This document shows, piece by piece, positions 22,326-34,761 of a stretch of 64,000 bases of DNA. Source of the DNA: Garcia nutans (taxonomy: Eukaryota; Streptophyta; Magnoliopsida; Malpighiales; Euphorbiaceae); contig CANTUV010000053.1 of NCBI GenBank assembly GCA_947685225.1, forward strand, positions 11,827,501-11,891,500. Reading direction: 5' to 3'. The notes beneath the pieces were generated by a model that saw only the letters and a program-made list of their open reading frames with translations, made no database searches and was not told where the DNA came from. How positions within the stretch are numbered: position 1 is the first letter of the stretch; every line of letters begins with the position of its first letter. Made by a program: the position numbers and the translations under genes.

Positions 22326-22632
22326 ATCATTTTTCGTTTTTTGAAAATATTTTTTTTATAAAGCACGATCCTTCGCAGTTTGGAGCAGGCGGACTAATAA
22401 ATCATTTGTTAGCCTTTTAGAGCAACGCGAGTAATATCGCCGATATGGAGTCGCTTGGCTCGTTTGCCCGAATCAGTCTCTCTCTGCAGCAGATTTGAGA
22501 GCATTGGTGCGTGGGCGAGCTTAGGATGGCTTCGTAGGAAGAGGGACGAATGAGAATGAGAATAGGCAAGGGCCATTCTCAGCGAAGCAGTGAGAGGGAG
22601 AGAATAAATTAAATTTTCTGGCAGCGCATGAC

Positions 22633-22753
22633 GGGTGCGATCATACCAGCACTAACGCACCGGATCCCATCAGAACTTTGAAGTTAAACGTGCTTGGGCG
22701 AGAGTAGTACTGAGATGGGTGCCCTCTTGGGAAGTCCTCGTGTTGAACCCTCT
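22633..22753 (+). rRNA. 5S rRNA gene copy (copy B of 5175)
   Basis: TGCCCTC type. Last gene before the first extra unit. Confidence 0.78.
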
Positions 22754-23060
22754 ATCATTTTTCTTTTTTCGAAAATAATTTTTTTATCAACCACGATCCT
22801 TCGCATTTTGGGGCCGGCGGACTAATAAATCATTTGTTGGCCTTTTAGAGCAAAGCGAGTAATATCGCCGATATGGCGTCGCTTGGCTCGTTTGCCCGAA
22901 TCAGTCTCTCTCTGCAGCAGATTTGAGAGCGTTGGCGCGTGGGCGAGCTTAGGATGGTATCGTAGGAAGAGGGACGAATGAGAAAGAGAATAGGCAAGGG
23001 CCATTCTCAGCGAAGCAGTGAGAGGGAGAGAATAAATTAAATTTTCTGGCAGCGCATGAC

Positions 23061-23181
23061 GGGTGCGATCATACCAGCACTAACGCACCGGATCCCATCA
23101 GAACTTTGAAGTGAAACGTGCTTGGGTGAGAGTAGTACTGAGATGGGTGCCCTCCTGGGAAGTCCTCGTGTTGAACCCTCT
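23061..23181 (+). rRNA. 5S rRNA gene copy, extra unit in copy B
   Basis: No counterpart at this position in copy A. GTGCCCTCCTGGG makes it closest to the genes at 7312 and 25196. GAAGTGAAACG and TTGGGTGAG are private. Its spacer lacks one CT pair in the CTCTCTCTGCAG run. Confidence 0.8.
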
Positions 23182-23486
23182 ATCATTTTTCTTTTTTCGA
23201 AAATAATTTTTTTATCAACCACGATCCTTCGCATTTTGGGGCCGGCGGACTAATAAATCATTTGTTGGCCTTTTAGAGCAAAGCGAGTAATATCGCCGAT
23301 ATGGCGTCGCTTGGCTCGTTTGCCCGAATCAGTCTCTCTGCAGCAGATTTGAGAGCGTTGGCGCGTGGGCGAGCTTAGGATGGCATCGTAGGAAGAGGGA
23401 CGAATTAGAAAGAGAATAGGCAAGGGCCATTCTCAGTGAAGCAGTGAGAGGGAGAGAATAAATTAAATTTTCTGGCAGCGCATGAC

Positions 23487-23606
23487 GGGTGCGATAATAC
23501 CAGCACTAACGCACCAGATCCCATCAGAACTCCGAAGTTAAACGTGCCTGGGCGAGATTAGTACTGAGATGGGGGACCTCTTGGGAAGTCCTTGTGTTGC
23601 ACCCCT
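23487..23606 (+). rRNA. 5S rRNA gene copy (copy B of 5603)
   Basis: GATAATACC type. The offset to copy A jumps by 426 bp at this gene. Confidence 0.8.
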
Positions 23607-23912
23607 ATCATTTTTCTTTTTCAAAAATATTTTTTTTATCAACCACGATAATTTGCAGTGTGGGGCCGGCGGACTAATAAATAATTTATTGGCCTTTTAC
23701 AGCAACGCGAGTAATATCGCCGATATGGCGTCGCTTAGCTCGTTTGCCCGAATCAGTATCTTTCTGCAGCAGATTTGAGAGCGGTGGTGCTTGGGCGAGC
23801 TTAGGATGGCATCTTAGGAAGACGGATGAATGAGAAAGAGAATAGGCAAGCGCCATTCTCAGCGAAGCAGTGAGAGGGAGAGAATAAATTAAATTTTCTG
23901 GCAGCGCATGAG

Positions 23913-24032
23913 GGGTGCGATCATACCAGCACTAACGCACCGGATCCCATCAGAACTCCGAAGTCAAACGTGCCTGGGCGAGAGTAGTACTGAGATGGGT
24001 GACCTCTTGGGAAGTCCTTGTGTTGCACACCT
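23913..24032 (+). rRNA. 5S rRNA gene copy (copy B of 6029)
   Basis: CACACCT type, preceded by GAG as in its partner. Confidence 0.8.
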
Positions 24033-24339
24033 ATCATTTTTCTTTTTTCGAAAATATTTTTTTTATCAATCACGATCATTTGCAGTTTGGGGCCGGCGGA
24101 ATAATAAATCATTTGTTGGCCTTTTAGAGCAACACGAGTAATATCGCCGATATGGCGTCGCTTAACTCGTTTGCCCGAATTAGTATCTTTCTGCAGCAGA
24201 TTTGAGAGCGGTGGTGCTTGGGCGAGCTTAGGATGGCATCGTAGGAAGACGAACGAATGAGAAAGAGAATAGGCAAGAGCCATTCTCAGCGAAGCAGTGA
24301 GAGGGAGAGAATAAACTAAATTTTCTGGCAGCGCATGAC

Positions 24340-24459
24340 GGGTGCGATCATACCAGCACTAACGCACCGGATCCCATCAAAACACCGAAGTTAAATGTGC
24401 TTGGGCGAGAGTTGTACTGAGATGGGTGACCTCTTGGGAAGTCCTCGTGTTGCACCCCT
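24340..24459 (+). rRNA. 5S rRNA gene copy (copy B of 6456)
   Basis: CAAAACACC type. The spacer differs at GGAGTAGGCGG (GGAGCAGGCGG in copy A). Confidence 0.8.
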
Positions 24460-24767
24460 ATCATTTTTCGTTTTTTGAAAATATTTTTTTTTATCAAGCA
24501 CGATCCTTCGCAGTTTGGAGTAGGCGGACTAATAAATCATTTGTTAGCCTTTTAGAGCAACGCGAGTAATATCGCCGATATGGAGTCGCTTGGCTCGTTT
24601 GCCCGAATTAGTCTCTCTCTGCAGCAGATTTGAGAGCATTGGTGCGTGGGCGAGCTTAGGATGGCTTCGTAGGAAGAGGGACGAATGAGAAAGAGAATAG
24701 GCAAGGGCCATTCTCAGCGAAGCAGTGAGAGGGAGAGAATAAATTAAATTTTCTGGCAGCGCATGAC

Positions 24768-24888
24768 GGGTGCGATCATACCAGCACTAACGCACCGGAT
24801 CCCATCAGAACTTTGAAGTTAAACGTGCTTGGGCGAGAGTAGTACTGAAATGGGTGCCCTCTTGGGAAGTCCTCGTGTTGAACCCTCT
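24768..24888 (+). rRNA. 5S rRNA gene copy (copy B of 6884)
   Basis: Shares CTGAAATGGGTGCCC. Confidence 0.78.
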
Positions 24889-25195
24889 ATCATTTTTCTT
24901 TTTTCGAAAATAATTTTTTTATCAACCACGATCCTTCGAATTTTGGGGCCGGCGGACTAATAAATCATTTGTTGGCCTTTTAGAGCAAAGCGAGTAATAT
25001 CGCCGATATGGCGTCGCTTGGCTCGTTTGCCCGAATCAGTCTCTCTCTGCAGCAGATTTGAGAGCGTTGGCGCGTGGGCGAGCTTAGGATGGTATCGTAG
25101 GAAGAGGGACGAATGAGAAAGAGAATAGGCAAGGGCCATTCTCAGCGAAGCAGTGAGAGGGAGAGAATAAATTAAATTTTCTGGCAGCGCATGAC

Positions 25196-25316
25196 GGGTG
25201 CGATCATACCAGCACTAACGCACCGGATCCCATCAGAACTTTGAAGTTAAACGTGCTTGGGCGAGAGTAGTACTGAGATGGGTGCCCTCCTGGGAAGTCC
25301 TCGTGTTGAACCCTCT
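25196..25316 (+). rRNA. 5S rRNA gene copy (copy B of 7312)
   Basis: Shares the CCTCCTGGG C-box segment. Confidence 0.78.
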
Positions 25317-25624
25317 ATCATTTTTCTTTTTTCGAAAATAATTTTTTTATCAACCACGATCCTTCGCATTTTGGGGCCGGCGGACTAATAAATCATTTGT
25401 TGGCCTTTTAGAGCAAAGCGAGTAATATCGCCGATATGGCGTCGCTTGGCTCGTTTGCCCGAATCAGTCTCTCTCTGCAGCAGATTTGAGAGCGTTGGCG
25501 CGTGGGCGAGCTTAGGATGGTATCGTAGGAAGAGGGACGAATGAGAAAGAGAATAGGCAAGGGCCATTCTCAGCGAAGCAGTGAGAGGGAGAGAATAAAT
25601 TAAATTTTTTTTGCAGCGCATTAC

Positions 25625-25744
25625 GGGTGCGATCATACCAGCACTAACGCACCGGATCCCATCAGAACTCTAAAGTCAAACGTGCTTGGGCGAGAGTAGT
25701 ACTGAGATGGGTGACCTCTTGGGAAGTCCTTGTGTTGCACACCT
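25625..25744 (+). rRNA. 5S rRNA gene copy (copy B of 7741)
   Basis: ACTCTAAAGTCAAACG, one base different from ACTCTGAAG in copy A. Confidence 0.8.
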
Positions 25745-26051
25745 ATCATTTTTCTTTTTTCGAAAATATTTTTTTTATCAACCACGATCATTTGCAGTTT
25801 TGGGCCTGCAGAATAATAAATCATTTGTTGGCCTTTTAGAGCAAAGCGAGTAATATCGCCGATATGGCGTCGCTTGGCTCGTTTGCCCGAATCAGTCTCT
25901 CTCTGCAGCAGATTTGAGAGCGTTGGCGCGTGGGCGAGCTTAGGATGGTATCGTAGGAAGAGGGACGAATTAGAAAGAGAATAGGCAAGGGCCATTCTCA
26001 GCGAAACTGTGAGAGGGAGAGAATAAATTAAATTTTTTGGCAGCGCATGAC

Positions 26052-26171
26052 GGGTGCGATCATACCAGCACTAACGCACCGGATCCCATCAGAACTTTGA
26101 AGTTTAACGTGCTTGGACGAGAGTAGTATTGAGATGGGTGACCTCTTGGGAAGTCCTAGTGTTGCACCCCA
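26052..26171 (+). rRNA. 5S rRNA gene copy (copy B of 8168)
   Basis: AGTTTAACG, GTATTGAG and CACCCCA, as in its partner. Confidence 0.8.
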
Positions 26172-26477
26172 ATCATTTTTCTTTTTTTGAAAATATTTTT
26201 TTATCAACCACGATCCTTCGCAGTTTGGGGCCGGCGGACTAATAAATCATTTGTTGGCCTTTTAGAGCAACGCGAGTAATATCGCCGATATGGCATCGCT
26301 TGGCTCGTTTGCCAGAAACAGTCTCTCTCTGCAGCAGATTTGAGAGCGTTGGCGCGTGGGCGAGCTTAGGATGGCATCGTAGGAAGAGGGACGAATGAGA
26401 AAGAGAATAGGCAAGGGCCATTCTCAGCGAAGCAGTGAGAAGGAAAGAATAAATTAAATTTTCTGGCAGCGAATGAT

Positions 26478-26597
26478 GGGTGCGATAATACCAGCACTAA
26501 CGCACCAGATCCCATCAGAACTCCGAAGTTAAACGTGCCTGGGCGACAGTAGTACTGAGATGGGGGACCTCTTGGGAAGTCCTTGTGTTGCACCCCT
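26478..26597 (+). rRNA. 5S rRNA gene copy (copy B of 8594)
   Basis: GATAATACC type with GCGACAGTAG. Confidence 0.8.
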
Positions 26598-26904
26598 ATC
26601 ATTTTTCTTTTTTCGAAAATATTTTTTTTATCAACCACGATCATTTGCAGTGTGGGTCCGGCGGACTAATAAATCATTTGTTGGCCTTTTACAGCAACGC
26701 GAGTAATATCGCCGATATGGCGTCGCTTAGCTCGTTTACCCGAATCAGTATCTTTCTGCAGCAGATTTGAGAGCGGTGGTGCTTGGGCGAGCTTAGGATG
26801 GCATCGTAGGAAGACGGATGAATGAGAAAGAGAATAGGCAAGCGCCATTCTCAGCGAATCAGTGAGAGGGAGAGAATAAATTAAATTTTCTGGCAGCGCA
26901 TAAC

Positions 26905-27024
26905 GGGTGCGATCATACCAGTACTAACGCACCGGATCCCATCAGAACTCCGAAGTTAAACGTGTTTGGGCGAGAGTAATACTGAGATGGGTGACCTCTT
27001 GGGAAGTCCTCGTGTTGCACCCCT
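26905..27024 (+). rRNA. 5S rRNA gene copy (copy B of 9021)
   Basis: Gene as in copy A. After the terminator it has GAAAATATTT where copy A has GAAAAAATTT. Confidence 0.8.
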
Positions 27025-27331
27025 ATCATTTTTCTTTTTTTGAAAATATTTTTTTTATCAACCACGATCCTTCGCAGTTTGGAGCCGGCGGACTAATAAA
27101 TCATTTGTTTGCCTTTTAGAGCAACGCGAGTAATATCGCCGATATGGCGTCGCTTGGCTCGTTTGCCCGAATCAGTCTCTATCTGCAGCAAATTTGAGAG
27201 CATTGGTGCGTGGGCGAGCTTAGGATGGCTTCGTAGGAAGAGGGACGAATGAGAAAGAGAATAGGCAAGGGCCATTCTCATCGAAGCAGTGAGAGGGAGA
27301 GAATAAATTAAATTTTCTGGCAGCGCATGAC

Positions 27332-27451
27332 GGGTGCGATCATACCAGCACAAACGCACCGGATCCCATCAGAACTTTGAAGTTAAATGTGCTTTTGCGA
27401 GAGTAGTATTGAGATGGGTGACCTCTTGGGAAGTCCTTCTGTTGCACCCCT
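27332..27451 (+). rRNA. 5S rRNA gene copy (copy B of 9448)
   Basis: CTTTTGCGAG and CCTTCTGTT shared. Confidence 0.8.
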
Positions 27452-27758
27452 ATCATTTTTCTTTTTTCGAAAATAATTTTTTTATCAACCACGATTCTTC
27501 GCATTTTGCGGCCAGCGGACTAATAAATCATTTGTTGGCCTTTTAGAGCAAAGCTAGTAATATCGCCGATATGGCGTCGCTTCGCTCGTTTGCCCGAATC
27601 AGTCTCTCTCTGCAGCAGATTTGAGAGCGGTGGTGATTGGGCGAGCTTAGGATGGCATCGTAAGACGACGGACGAATGAGAAAGAGAATAGGCAAGGGCC
27701 ATTCTCAGCGAAGCAGTGAGAGGGAGAGAATAAATTAAATTTTTTGGCAGCGCATTAC

Positions 27759-27878
27759 GGGTGCGATCATACCAGCACTAACGCACCGGATCCCATCAGA
27801 ACTCCGAAGTCAAACGTGCTTGGGCGAGAGTAGTACTGAGATGGGTGACCTCTTGGGAAGTCCTTCTGTTGCACACCT
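27759..27878 (+). rRNA. 5S rRNA gene copy (copy B of 9875)
   Basis: CCTTCTGTTG and the CACACCT end shared. Confidence 0.82.
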
Positions 27879-28185
27879 ATCATTTTTCTTTTTTCGAAAA
27901 TATTTTTTTTATCAACCACGGTCATTTGCAGTTTTGGGCCTGCAGAATAATAAATCATTTGTTGGCCTTTTAGAGCAAAGCGAGTAATATCGCCGATATG
28001 GCGTCGCTTGGCTCGTTTGCCCGAATCAGTCTCTATCTGCAGCAGATTTGAGAGCGTTGGCGCGTGGGCGAGCTTAGGATGGTATCGTAGGAAGAGGGAC
28101 GAATGAGAAAGAGAATAGGCAAGGGCCATTCTCAGCGAAGCAGTGAGAGGGAGAAAATAAATTAAATTTTTTGGCAGCGCATGAC

Positions 28186-28305
28186 GGGTGCGATCATACC
28201 AGCACTAACGCACCGGATCCCATCAGAACTTTGAAGTTTAACGTGCTTGGACGAGAGTAGTACTGAGATGGGTGACCTCTTGGGAAGTCCTAGTGTTGCA
28301 CCCCT
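28186..28305 (+). rRNA. 5S rRNA gene copy (copy B of 10302)
   Basis: AGTTTAACG and TTGGACGAG shared. Confidence 0.8.
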
Positions 28306-28611
28306 ATCATTTTTCTTTTTTTGAAAATATTTTTTTATCAACCACGATCCTTCGCAGTTTGGGGCCGGCGGACTAATAAATCATTTGTTGGCCTTTTAGA
28401 GCAACGCGAGTAATATCGCCGATATGGCGTCGCTTGGCTCGTTTGCCAGAATCAGTCTCTCTCTGCAGCAGATTTGAGAGCGTTGGCGCGTGGGCGAGCT
28501 TAGGATGGCATCGTAGGAAGTGGGACGAATGAGAAAGAGAATAGGCGAGGGCCATTCTCAGCGAAGCAGTGAGAAGGAGAGAATAAATTAAATTTTCTGG
28601 CAGCGCATGAT

Positions 28612-28731
28612 GGGTGCGATAATACCAGCACTAACGCACCAGATCCCATAAGAACTCCGAAGGTAAACGTGCCTGGGCGAGAGTAGTACTGAGATGGGGG
28701 ACCTCTTGGGAAGTCCTTGTGTTGCACCCCT
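28612..28731 (+). rRNA. 5S rRNA gene copy (copy B of 10728)
   Basis: 120 nt: GGGGGACC without the extra G of its partner. The offset to copy A drops by one base here. Confidence 0.8.
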
Positions 28732-29038
28732 ATCATTTTTCTTTTTTCGAAAATATTTTTTTTATCAACCATGATCATTTGCAGTGTGGGGCCGGCGGAC
28801 TAATAAATCATTTGTTGGCCTTTTACAGCAACGCGAGTAATATCGCCGATATGGCGTCGCTTAGCTCGTTTACCCGAATCAGTATCTTTCTGCAGTAGAT
28901 TTGAGAGCGGTGGTGATTGGGCGAGCTTAGGATGGCATCGTAGGACGACGGACGAATGAGAAAGAGAATAGGCAAGCGCCATTCTCAGCGAAGCAGTGAG
29001 AGGGAGAGAATAAATTAAATTTTCTGGCAGCGCATGAC

Positions 29039-29158
29039 GCGTGCAATCATACCAGCACAAACGCACCGGATCCCATCAGAACTTTGAAGTTAAACGTGCT
29101 TGGGCGAGAGTAGTATTGAGATGGGTGACCTCTTGGGAAGTCCTTCTGTTGCATCACT
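29039..29158 (+). rRNA. 5S rRNA gene copy (copy B of 11156)
   Basis: GCGTGCAATC type with a GCATCACT end. Confidence 0.78.
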
Positions 29159-29465
29159 ATCATTTTTCTTTTTTCGAAAATAATTTTTTTATCAACCACG
29201 ATCCTTCGCATTTTGCGGCCAGCGGACTAATAAATCATTTGTTGGCCTTTTAGAGCAAAGCGAGTAATATCGCCGATATGGCGTCGCTTGGCTCGTTTGC
29301 CCGAATCAGTCTCTCTCTGCAGCAGATTTGAGAGCGGTGGTGATTGGGCGAGCTTAGGATGGCATCGTAGGACGACGGACGAATGAGAAAGAGAATAGGC
29401 AAGCGCCATTCTCAGCGAAGCAGTGAGAGGGAGAGAATAAATTAAATTTTCTGGCAGCGCATGAC

Positions 29466-29585
29466 GCGTGCAATCATACCAGTACTAACGCACCGGATCC
29501 CATCAGAAATTTGAAGTTAAACGTGCTTGGGCGAGAGTAGTACTGAGATGGGTGACCTCTTGGGAAGTCCTCGTGTTGCACCCCT
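29466..29585 (+). rRNA. 5S rRNA gene copy (copy B of 11583)
   Basis: GCGTGCAATC type with AGAAATTTGAAG. Confidence 0.8.
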
Positions 29586-29892
29586 ATCATTTTTCTTTTT
29601 TCGAAAATATTTTTTTTATCAACCATGATCATTTGCAGTTTTGGGACTGCGGACTAATAAATCATTTGTTGGCCTTTTAGAGCAACGCGAGTAATATCGC
29701 CGATATGGCGTCGCTTGGCTCGTTTGCCCGAATCAGTCTCTCTCTGCAGCAGATTTGAGAGCGGTGGTGATTGGGCGAGCTTAGGATGGCATCGTAGGAC
29801 GACGGACGAATGAGAAAGAGAATAGGCAAGCGCCATTCTCAGCGAAGCAGTGAGAGGGAGAGAATAAATTAAATTTTCTGGCAGCGCATGAC

Positions 29893-30012
29893 GCGTGCAA
29901 TCATACCAGTACTAACGCACCGGATCCCATCAGAAATTTGAAGTTAAACGTGCTTGGGCGAGAGTAGTACTGAGATGGGTGACCTCTTGGGAAGTCCTCG
30001 TGTTGCACCCCT
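29893..30012 (+). rRNA. 5S rRNA gene copy (copy B of 12010)
   Basis: Followed by a spacer with the 8-bp deletion (30114), then by an extra unit. Confidence 0.8.
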
Positions 30013-30311
30013 ATCATTTTTCTTTTTTCGAAAATAATTTTTTTATCAACCACGATCCTTCGCATTTTGGGGCCGGCGGACTAATAAATCATTTGTTGGC
30101 CTTTTAGAGCAACGCGCGCCGATATGGCGTCGCTTGGCTCGTTTGCCCAAATCAGTCTCTCTCTGCAGCAGATTTGAGAGCGGTGGTGATTGGGCGAGCT
30201 TAGGATGGCATCGTAGGACGACGGACGAATGAGAAAGAGAATAGGCAAGCGCCATTCTCAGCGAAGCAGTGAGAGGGAGAGAATAAATTAAATTTTCTGG
30301 CAGCGCATGAC

Positions 30312-30431
30312 GCGTGCAATCATACCAGTACTAACGCACCGGATCCCATCAGAAATTTGAAGTTAAACGTGCTTGGGCGAGAGTAGTACTGAGATGGGTG
30401 ACCTCTTGGGAAGTCCTCGTGTTGCACCCCT
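30312..30431 (+). rRNA. 5S rRNA gene copy, extra unit in copy B
   Basis: GCGTGCAATC type repeating the gene at 29893. The unit is 419 bp because it carries the same 8-bp spacer deletion. Copy A has this unit once, copy B twice. Confidence 0.8.
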
Positions 30432-30730
30432 ATCATTTTTCTTTTTTCGAAAATAATTTTTTTATCAACCACGATCCTTCGCATTTTGGGGCCGGCGGAC
30501 TAATAAATCATTTGTTGGCCTTTTAGAGCAACGCGCGCCGATATGGCGTCGCTTGGCTCGTTTGCCCAAATCAGTCTCTCTCTGCAGCAGATTTGAGAGC
30601 GTTGGTGCATGGACGAGCTTAGGATGGCATCGTAGGAAGAGGGACGAATGAGAAAGAGAATAGGCAAGCGCCATTCTCAGCGAAGCAGTGAGAGGGAGAG
30701 AATAAATTAAATTTTCTGGCAGCGCATTAC

Positions 30731-30850
30731 GGGTGCGATCATACCAGCACAAACGCACCGGATCCCCTCAGAACTCCGAAGTCAAACGAGCTTGGGCGAG
30801 AGTAGTACTGAGATGGGTGACCTCTTGGGAAGTCCTTGTGTTGCACCCCT
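30731..30850 (+). rRNA. 5S rRNA gene copy (copy B of 12429)
   Basis: CCCCTCAG and CAAACGAGC shared. The following T run is one base longer than in copy A. Confidence 0.8.
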
Positions 30851-31156
30851 ATCATTTTTTTTTTCAAAAATATATTTTTTTATCAACCACGATCATTTGC
30901 AGTGTGGGTTTGGTGGACTAATAAATCATTTGTTGGCCTTTTAGAGCAACGCGAGTAATATCGCCGATATGGCATCACTTGGCTCGTTTGCCCGAATCAG
31001 TCTCTCTCTGCAACAGATTTGAGAGCGTTGGTGCATGGACGAGCTTAGGCTGGCATCGTAGGAAGAGGGACGAATGAGAAAGAGAATAGGCAAGGGCCAT
31101 TCTCAGCGAAGCAGTGAGAGGGAGAGAATAAATTAAATTTTCTGGCAATGCTTTAC

Positions 31157-31276
31157 GGGTGCTATCATACCAGCACAAAGGCACCGGATCCAATCAGAAC
31201 TTCGAAGTTAAACGTGCTTGGGCGAGAGTAGTACTGAGATGGGGGACCTCTTGGGAAGTCCTCGTGTTGCACCCCT
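31157..31276 (+). rRNA. 5S rRNA gene copy (copy B of 12854)
   Basis: GGGTGCTATC and CACAAAGGCACC shared. Confidence 0.8.
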
Positions 31277-31583
31277 ATCATTTTTCTTTTTTCGAAAATA
31301 TTTTTTTTATCATCCACGATCCTTCGCAGTTTGGGGCCGGCGGACTAATAAATCATTTGTTGGCCTTTTAGAGCAACGCGAGTAATATCGCCGATATGGC
31401 GTCGCTTGGCTCGTTTGCCCGAATCAGTCTCTCTCTGCAGCAGATTTGAGAGCGTTGGTGCGTGGGCGAGCTTAGGATGGCATCGTAGGAAGAGGGACGA
31501 ATGAGAAAGAGAATAGGCAAGGGCCATTCTCAGCGAAGCAGTGAGAGGGAGAGAATAAATTAAATTTTCTGGCAGCGCATTAC

Positions 31584-31703
31584 GGGTGCGATCATACCAG
31601 CACTAACGCACCGGATCCCATCAGAACTCCGAAGTCAAACGTGCTTGGGCGAGAGTAGTACTGAGATGGGTGACCTCTTAGGAAGTCCTTGTGTTGCACC
31701 CCT
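31584..31703 (+). rRNA. 5S rRNA gene copy abutting an LTR element (copy B)
   Basis: Counterpart of 13281. The LTR begins at the next base here too, so the insertion predates the duplication. Confidence 0.82.
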
Positions 31704-34700
31704 TGTAATATCCCTAATTATGCCCTATAAGTTTTGATATTGTGGTGCTAGTGGATTATTTATATTTGTTAAGTTGATAAAGAAAATTTAAAGATAATGT
31801 TTATGTGTTGTTTTGAAAGGAAAGTAAGGTGTAGAGAGAAATGTATATGTAGTGTATATGGCAATATATATAACATATACATTGGTCAAATGGAAAGTCA
31901 AGGGAAGAGGATATTTTAATTGTTGTATGTGAAATTACTTAAAAGGGTATGTTAATGATAGTAAGTGAAAGCTTATGAGAAGAGGGCATGTTAGTAATTT
32001 CCTACTTAATTTGCTTGGTGGAGATTTAAAGAAGAAGAGAAATTTGACTTTTCCTCTTCATTTGTGATTTTCTTTCCTTTTCTTCCATGGTGGCCGGCTC
32101 CTCAAAGAGACAAGAGAGCAAGAGAGCAAGTGAGGTTTTTGATGATTCCAAGCTCAAATTGAAGGAAGGTCTTAAGTATACAAGTTGGAATTTCAAGAAA
32201 TTTCATCATTTTGGTAAGTTTTCTCTTGTTTGCTCTTGTTATATTTGAAGTTATGTTTGAGTTGGATTGTGGTTTGATGATGGTATGATTAAGTTGTTGT
32301 TGATGTGATTTTAAGTGTTGAAATTGCTTGGTAGATGAGAAGTTAAGTTGGTGACGAGGTTGGAAGTGGTTGTGTTGAATTTGTGTTAGGGTTTTGAGTT
32401 GATAATTGTTGTTTATGTTTAGTTTGGTTAATTATTCTTGTTAATCTTCAAGTTGTTTGTGTTTGTTGGAATTAGAAGTAAAGAATACATGATTTTGGAA
32501 GAGGGGCAGTAGCATTTTGGATGCCACGCCCGTGGCCTTGGGGTGCCATGGCCGTGGCTATTCATAGTTGTTTGGAGCCATGGCCGTGGAGGGTAGGTGC
32601 AAGTGTGGCAGAACCATCCCTTAACCCACGCCCATGGGGGTTGAGTTGGCCACGGCCGTGGGCTTTGGCTTGAAGAGTTGGTTTGTAATGTGTGTTATAA
32701 AGGTTTGAAATGAGGTTAAAAAGTGATAAATTGTATTGGAATTGATGGATTGTATCATTCTTTGGATTAGGGTTTTGAAAGAAGATGATTTGCCCTAATT
32801 TGGGAAGTGAAGAATTCTTGGAAAAAAGAAATGTATAGATGGATGGGAATAGTTCTTGAGGTAAGTACCAATTTATATATTTGTATTTAATTACATGATT
32901 TGAGACTTAACACATTTGCAAACAAATGTGTTAAGTGGTGTATTATAATGTTAATATAATTTGATTAAGGTGATGATTGAATGATGTGAAGGATGTGAAG
33001 ATCATTAAAAAGGTAAGCATGAACCCTATTTGATAGTATATCCTTATATGCCTTTGAATCTTAACACATTTGGATGAATGTGTTAAATACTCTATTATAT
33101 TGTGGATGCAACTGAATAATATAAATTGCTATATATATATATGTATGAAGGATGAAATATGAAATGGGAAAGGTAGGAAGAAATGAGGATCATTGTTAAG
33201 GTATGTGCAATTTGTTATGATAAATGCTCTAATAATGAATGGTGTTAATATGTTTGGGAAATGATGAAATGTTATGTTATATGCATTGTGAATTGCAATG
33301 TATTATATGAATAATATACTTGAAATGTTATATCAATGATGCTATATGTATCATATGGATTGAAATATGATAACTCAAATATGTTGTGAAGCCATTGTGA
33401 TTGGCTATGATAACTCAAATATGTTGTGAAGCCATTGTGATTGGCTATGATGATTCAATTGAAAGAGATAAGGCATGTTTGCCTAATTGATGATGAAACT
33501 GATAATGAAATAATAAATGAATTGTGTAACTAATGTGTTATTCGATTTCAGAGTTCTGGGTTTGGAGGCATGCCTATAAAATGAAAAAGGTAACAGTCTT
33601 GCCGAGTTGAGGATCTCTTCAATTTGAGTTGAAATGAGGTCCAAGAGACGGGGTCTGTTACACTATGAGAATTGTGTTATGAGATATATGATTGGTAACA
33701 GTCTTGCCGGGTTGAGGATCTCCTCGATTTAGTCGGGTTGATGATCCAAGAGACTGGGTCTGTTACAGGTAACAGTCTTGCCGGGTTGAGGATCTCCTCA
33801 AGCTTGTTGAGTTGATGGTCCAAGAGACTGGGTCTGTTACACTATCCATGGATAGAGATATATATATGTTGCCTACGGGCTTGATTATTGTGATTATGAA
33901 CCAAAGCAGTAACTCTGAATTTTGAATAACATATTAGTGTTTTGGGCCCGAGTCTGTCTTTGTTGCCAATGTGAAATACAAGTGTTGAAATAAATGAGAT
34001 CTATGGTGTGTATTGAAAATGTGATTCATGATTGGTATGATATGTAATGTGTGTATTGCAATAATGATTGGTATGATATGTAATGTGTGTATTGCAATAA
34101 TGATTGGTATGATATGTAATGTGTGTATTGCAATAATGATTGGTATGATATATATATATATATAATGTGGGTGTATATATATTGATTTTGAGTATTGGTG
34201 ATGGATTGGGATTGGTGATAATATTATGTATATATGTACATCATATATGAAATTAGCTAGGATATATGAAAGATGCAATTAAAAAGAAAGGAAAATATGA
34301 TAAGAACTAATTATACATTAAATTGATATATCATTATATGTTAATACTTCTATAATATATGTTTATATTTTATATTTGGAATACTAAGCTCTCGGGCTTA
34401 GCGCGGGTGTGTATTCGCGCAGGTACATAGGTGGAAGATATGAAGTCTTTTGTTATGCCACGAGAAGAGTAAAAAGTTTGTCGAGACCAACTAGAGAGTA
34501 ATGCATACATGTATAACTTTTATATTGATGTATTTATGACGAGAAAGCAATGATATGTATAAATGAGGTTTTTGATAAAGACAATGATTTGGTAAATGTT
34601 ATTTAAATTAACGTATTATGGTTTGGAATTCTTTTACAGGTTTTAAAAAGGTAACGAAAAGTGACATCTCTATACTTTATATACTTACCATATGTATACG

Positions 34701-34742
34701 AGGTATATGTATAGTACGTATATAAGGTATCGGGGTGTTACA
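31704..34742 (+). repeat. 5' LTR, family 1 (copy B)
   Basis: 3039 bp, TG...CA ended, collinear with copy A. The GC island is at about 32521-32668, the triplicated block at 33590-33840, the minisatellite at 34029-34153 and the double hairpin at 34384-34420. Confidence 0.87.
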
Positions 34743-34749
34743 ATTGTTT

Positions 34750-34761
34750 TGGTATCAGAGC
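34750..34761 (+). other. Primer-binding site (tRNA-iMet type), copy B
   Basis: TGGTATCAGAGC, identical to copy A. Confidence 0.88.

Larger units (their letters stand above)
17168..31703 (+). repeat. 5S rDNA tandem array, block 2
   Basis: The array resumes in mid-gene after the first LTR element (5S nt 81 onward) and runs to the second copy of that element. It contains the junction of the 18-kb tandem duplication near 18974-18992, inside a spacer. From that junction on, units repeat the order seen from 1.5 kb, with two additional units (gene at 23061 and gene at 30312). Confidence 0.95.
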
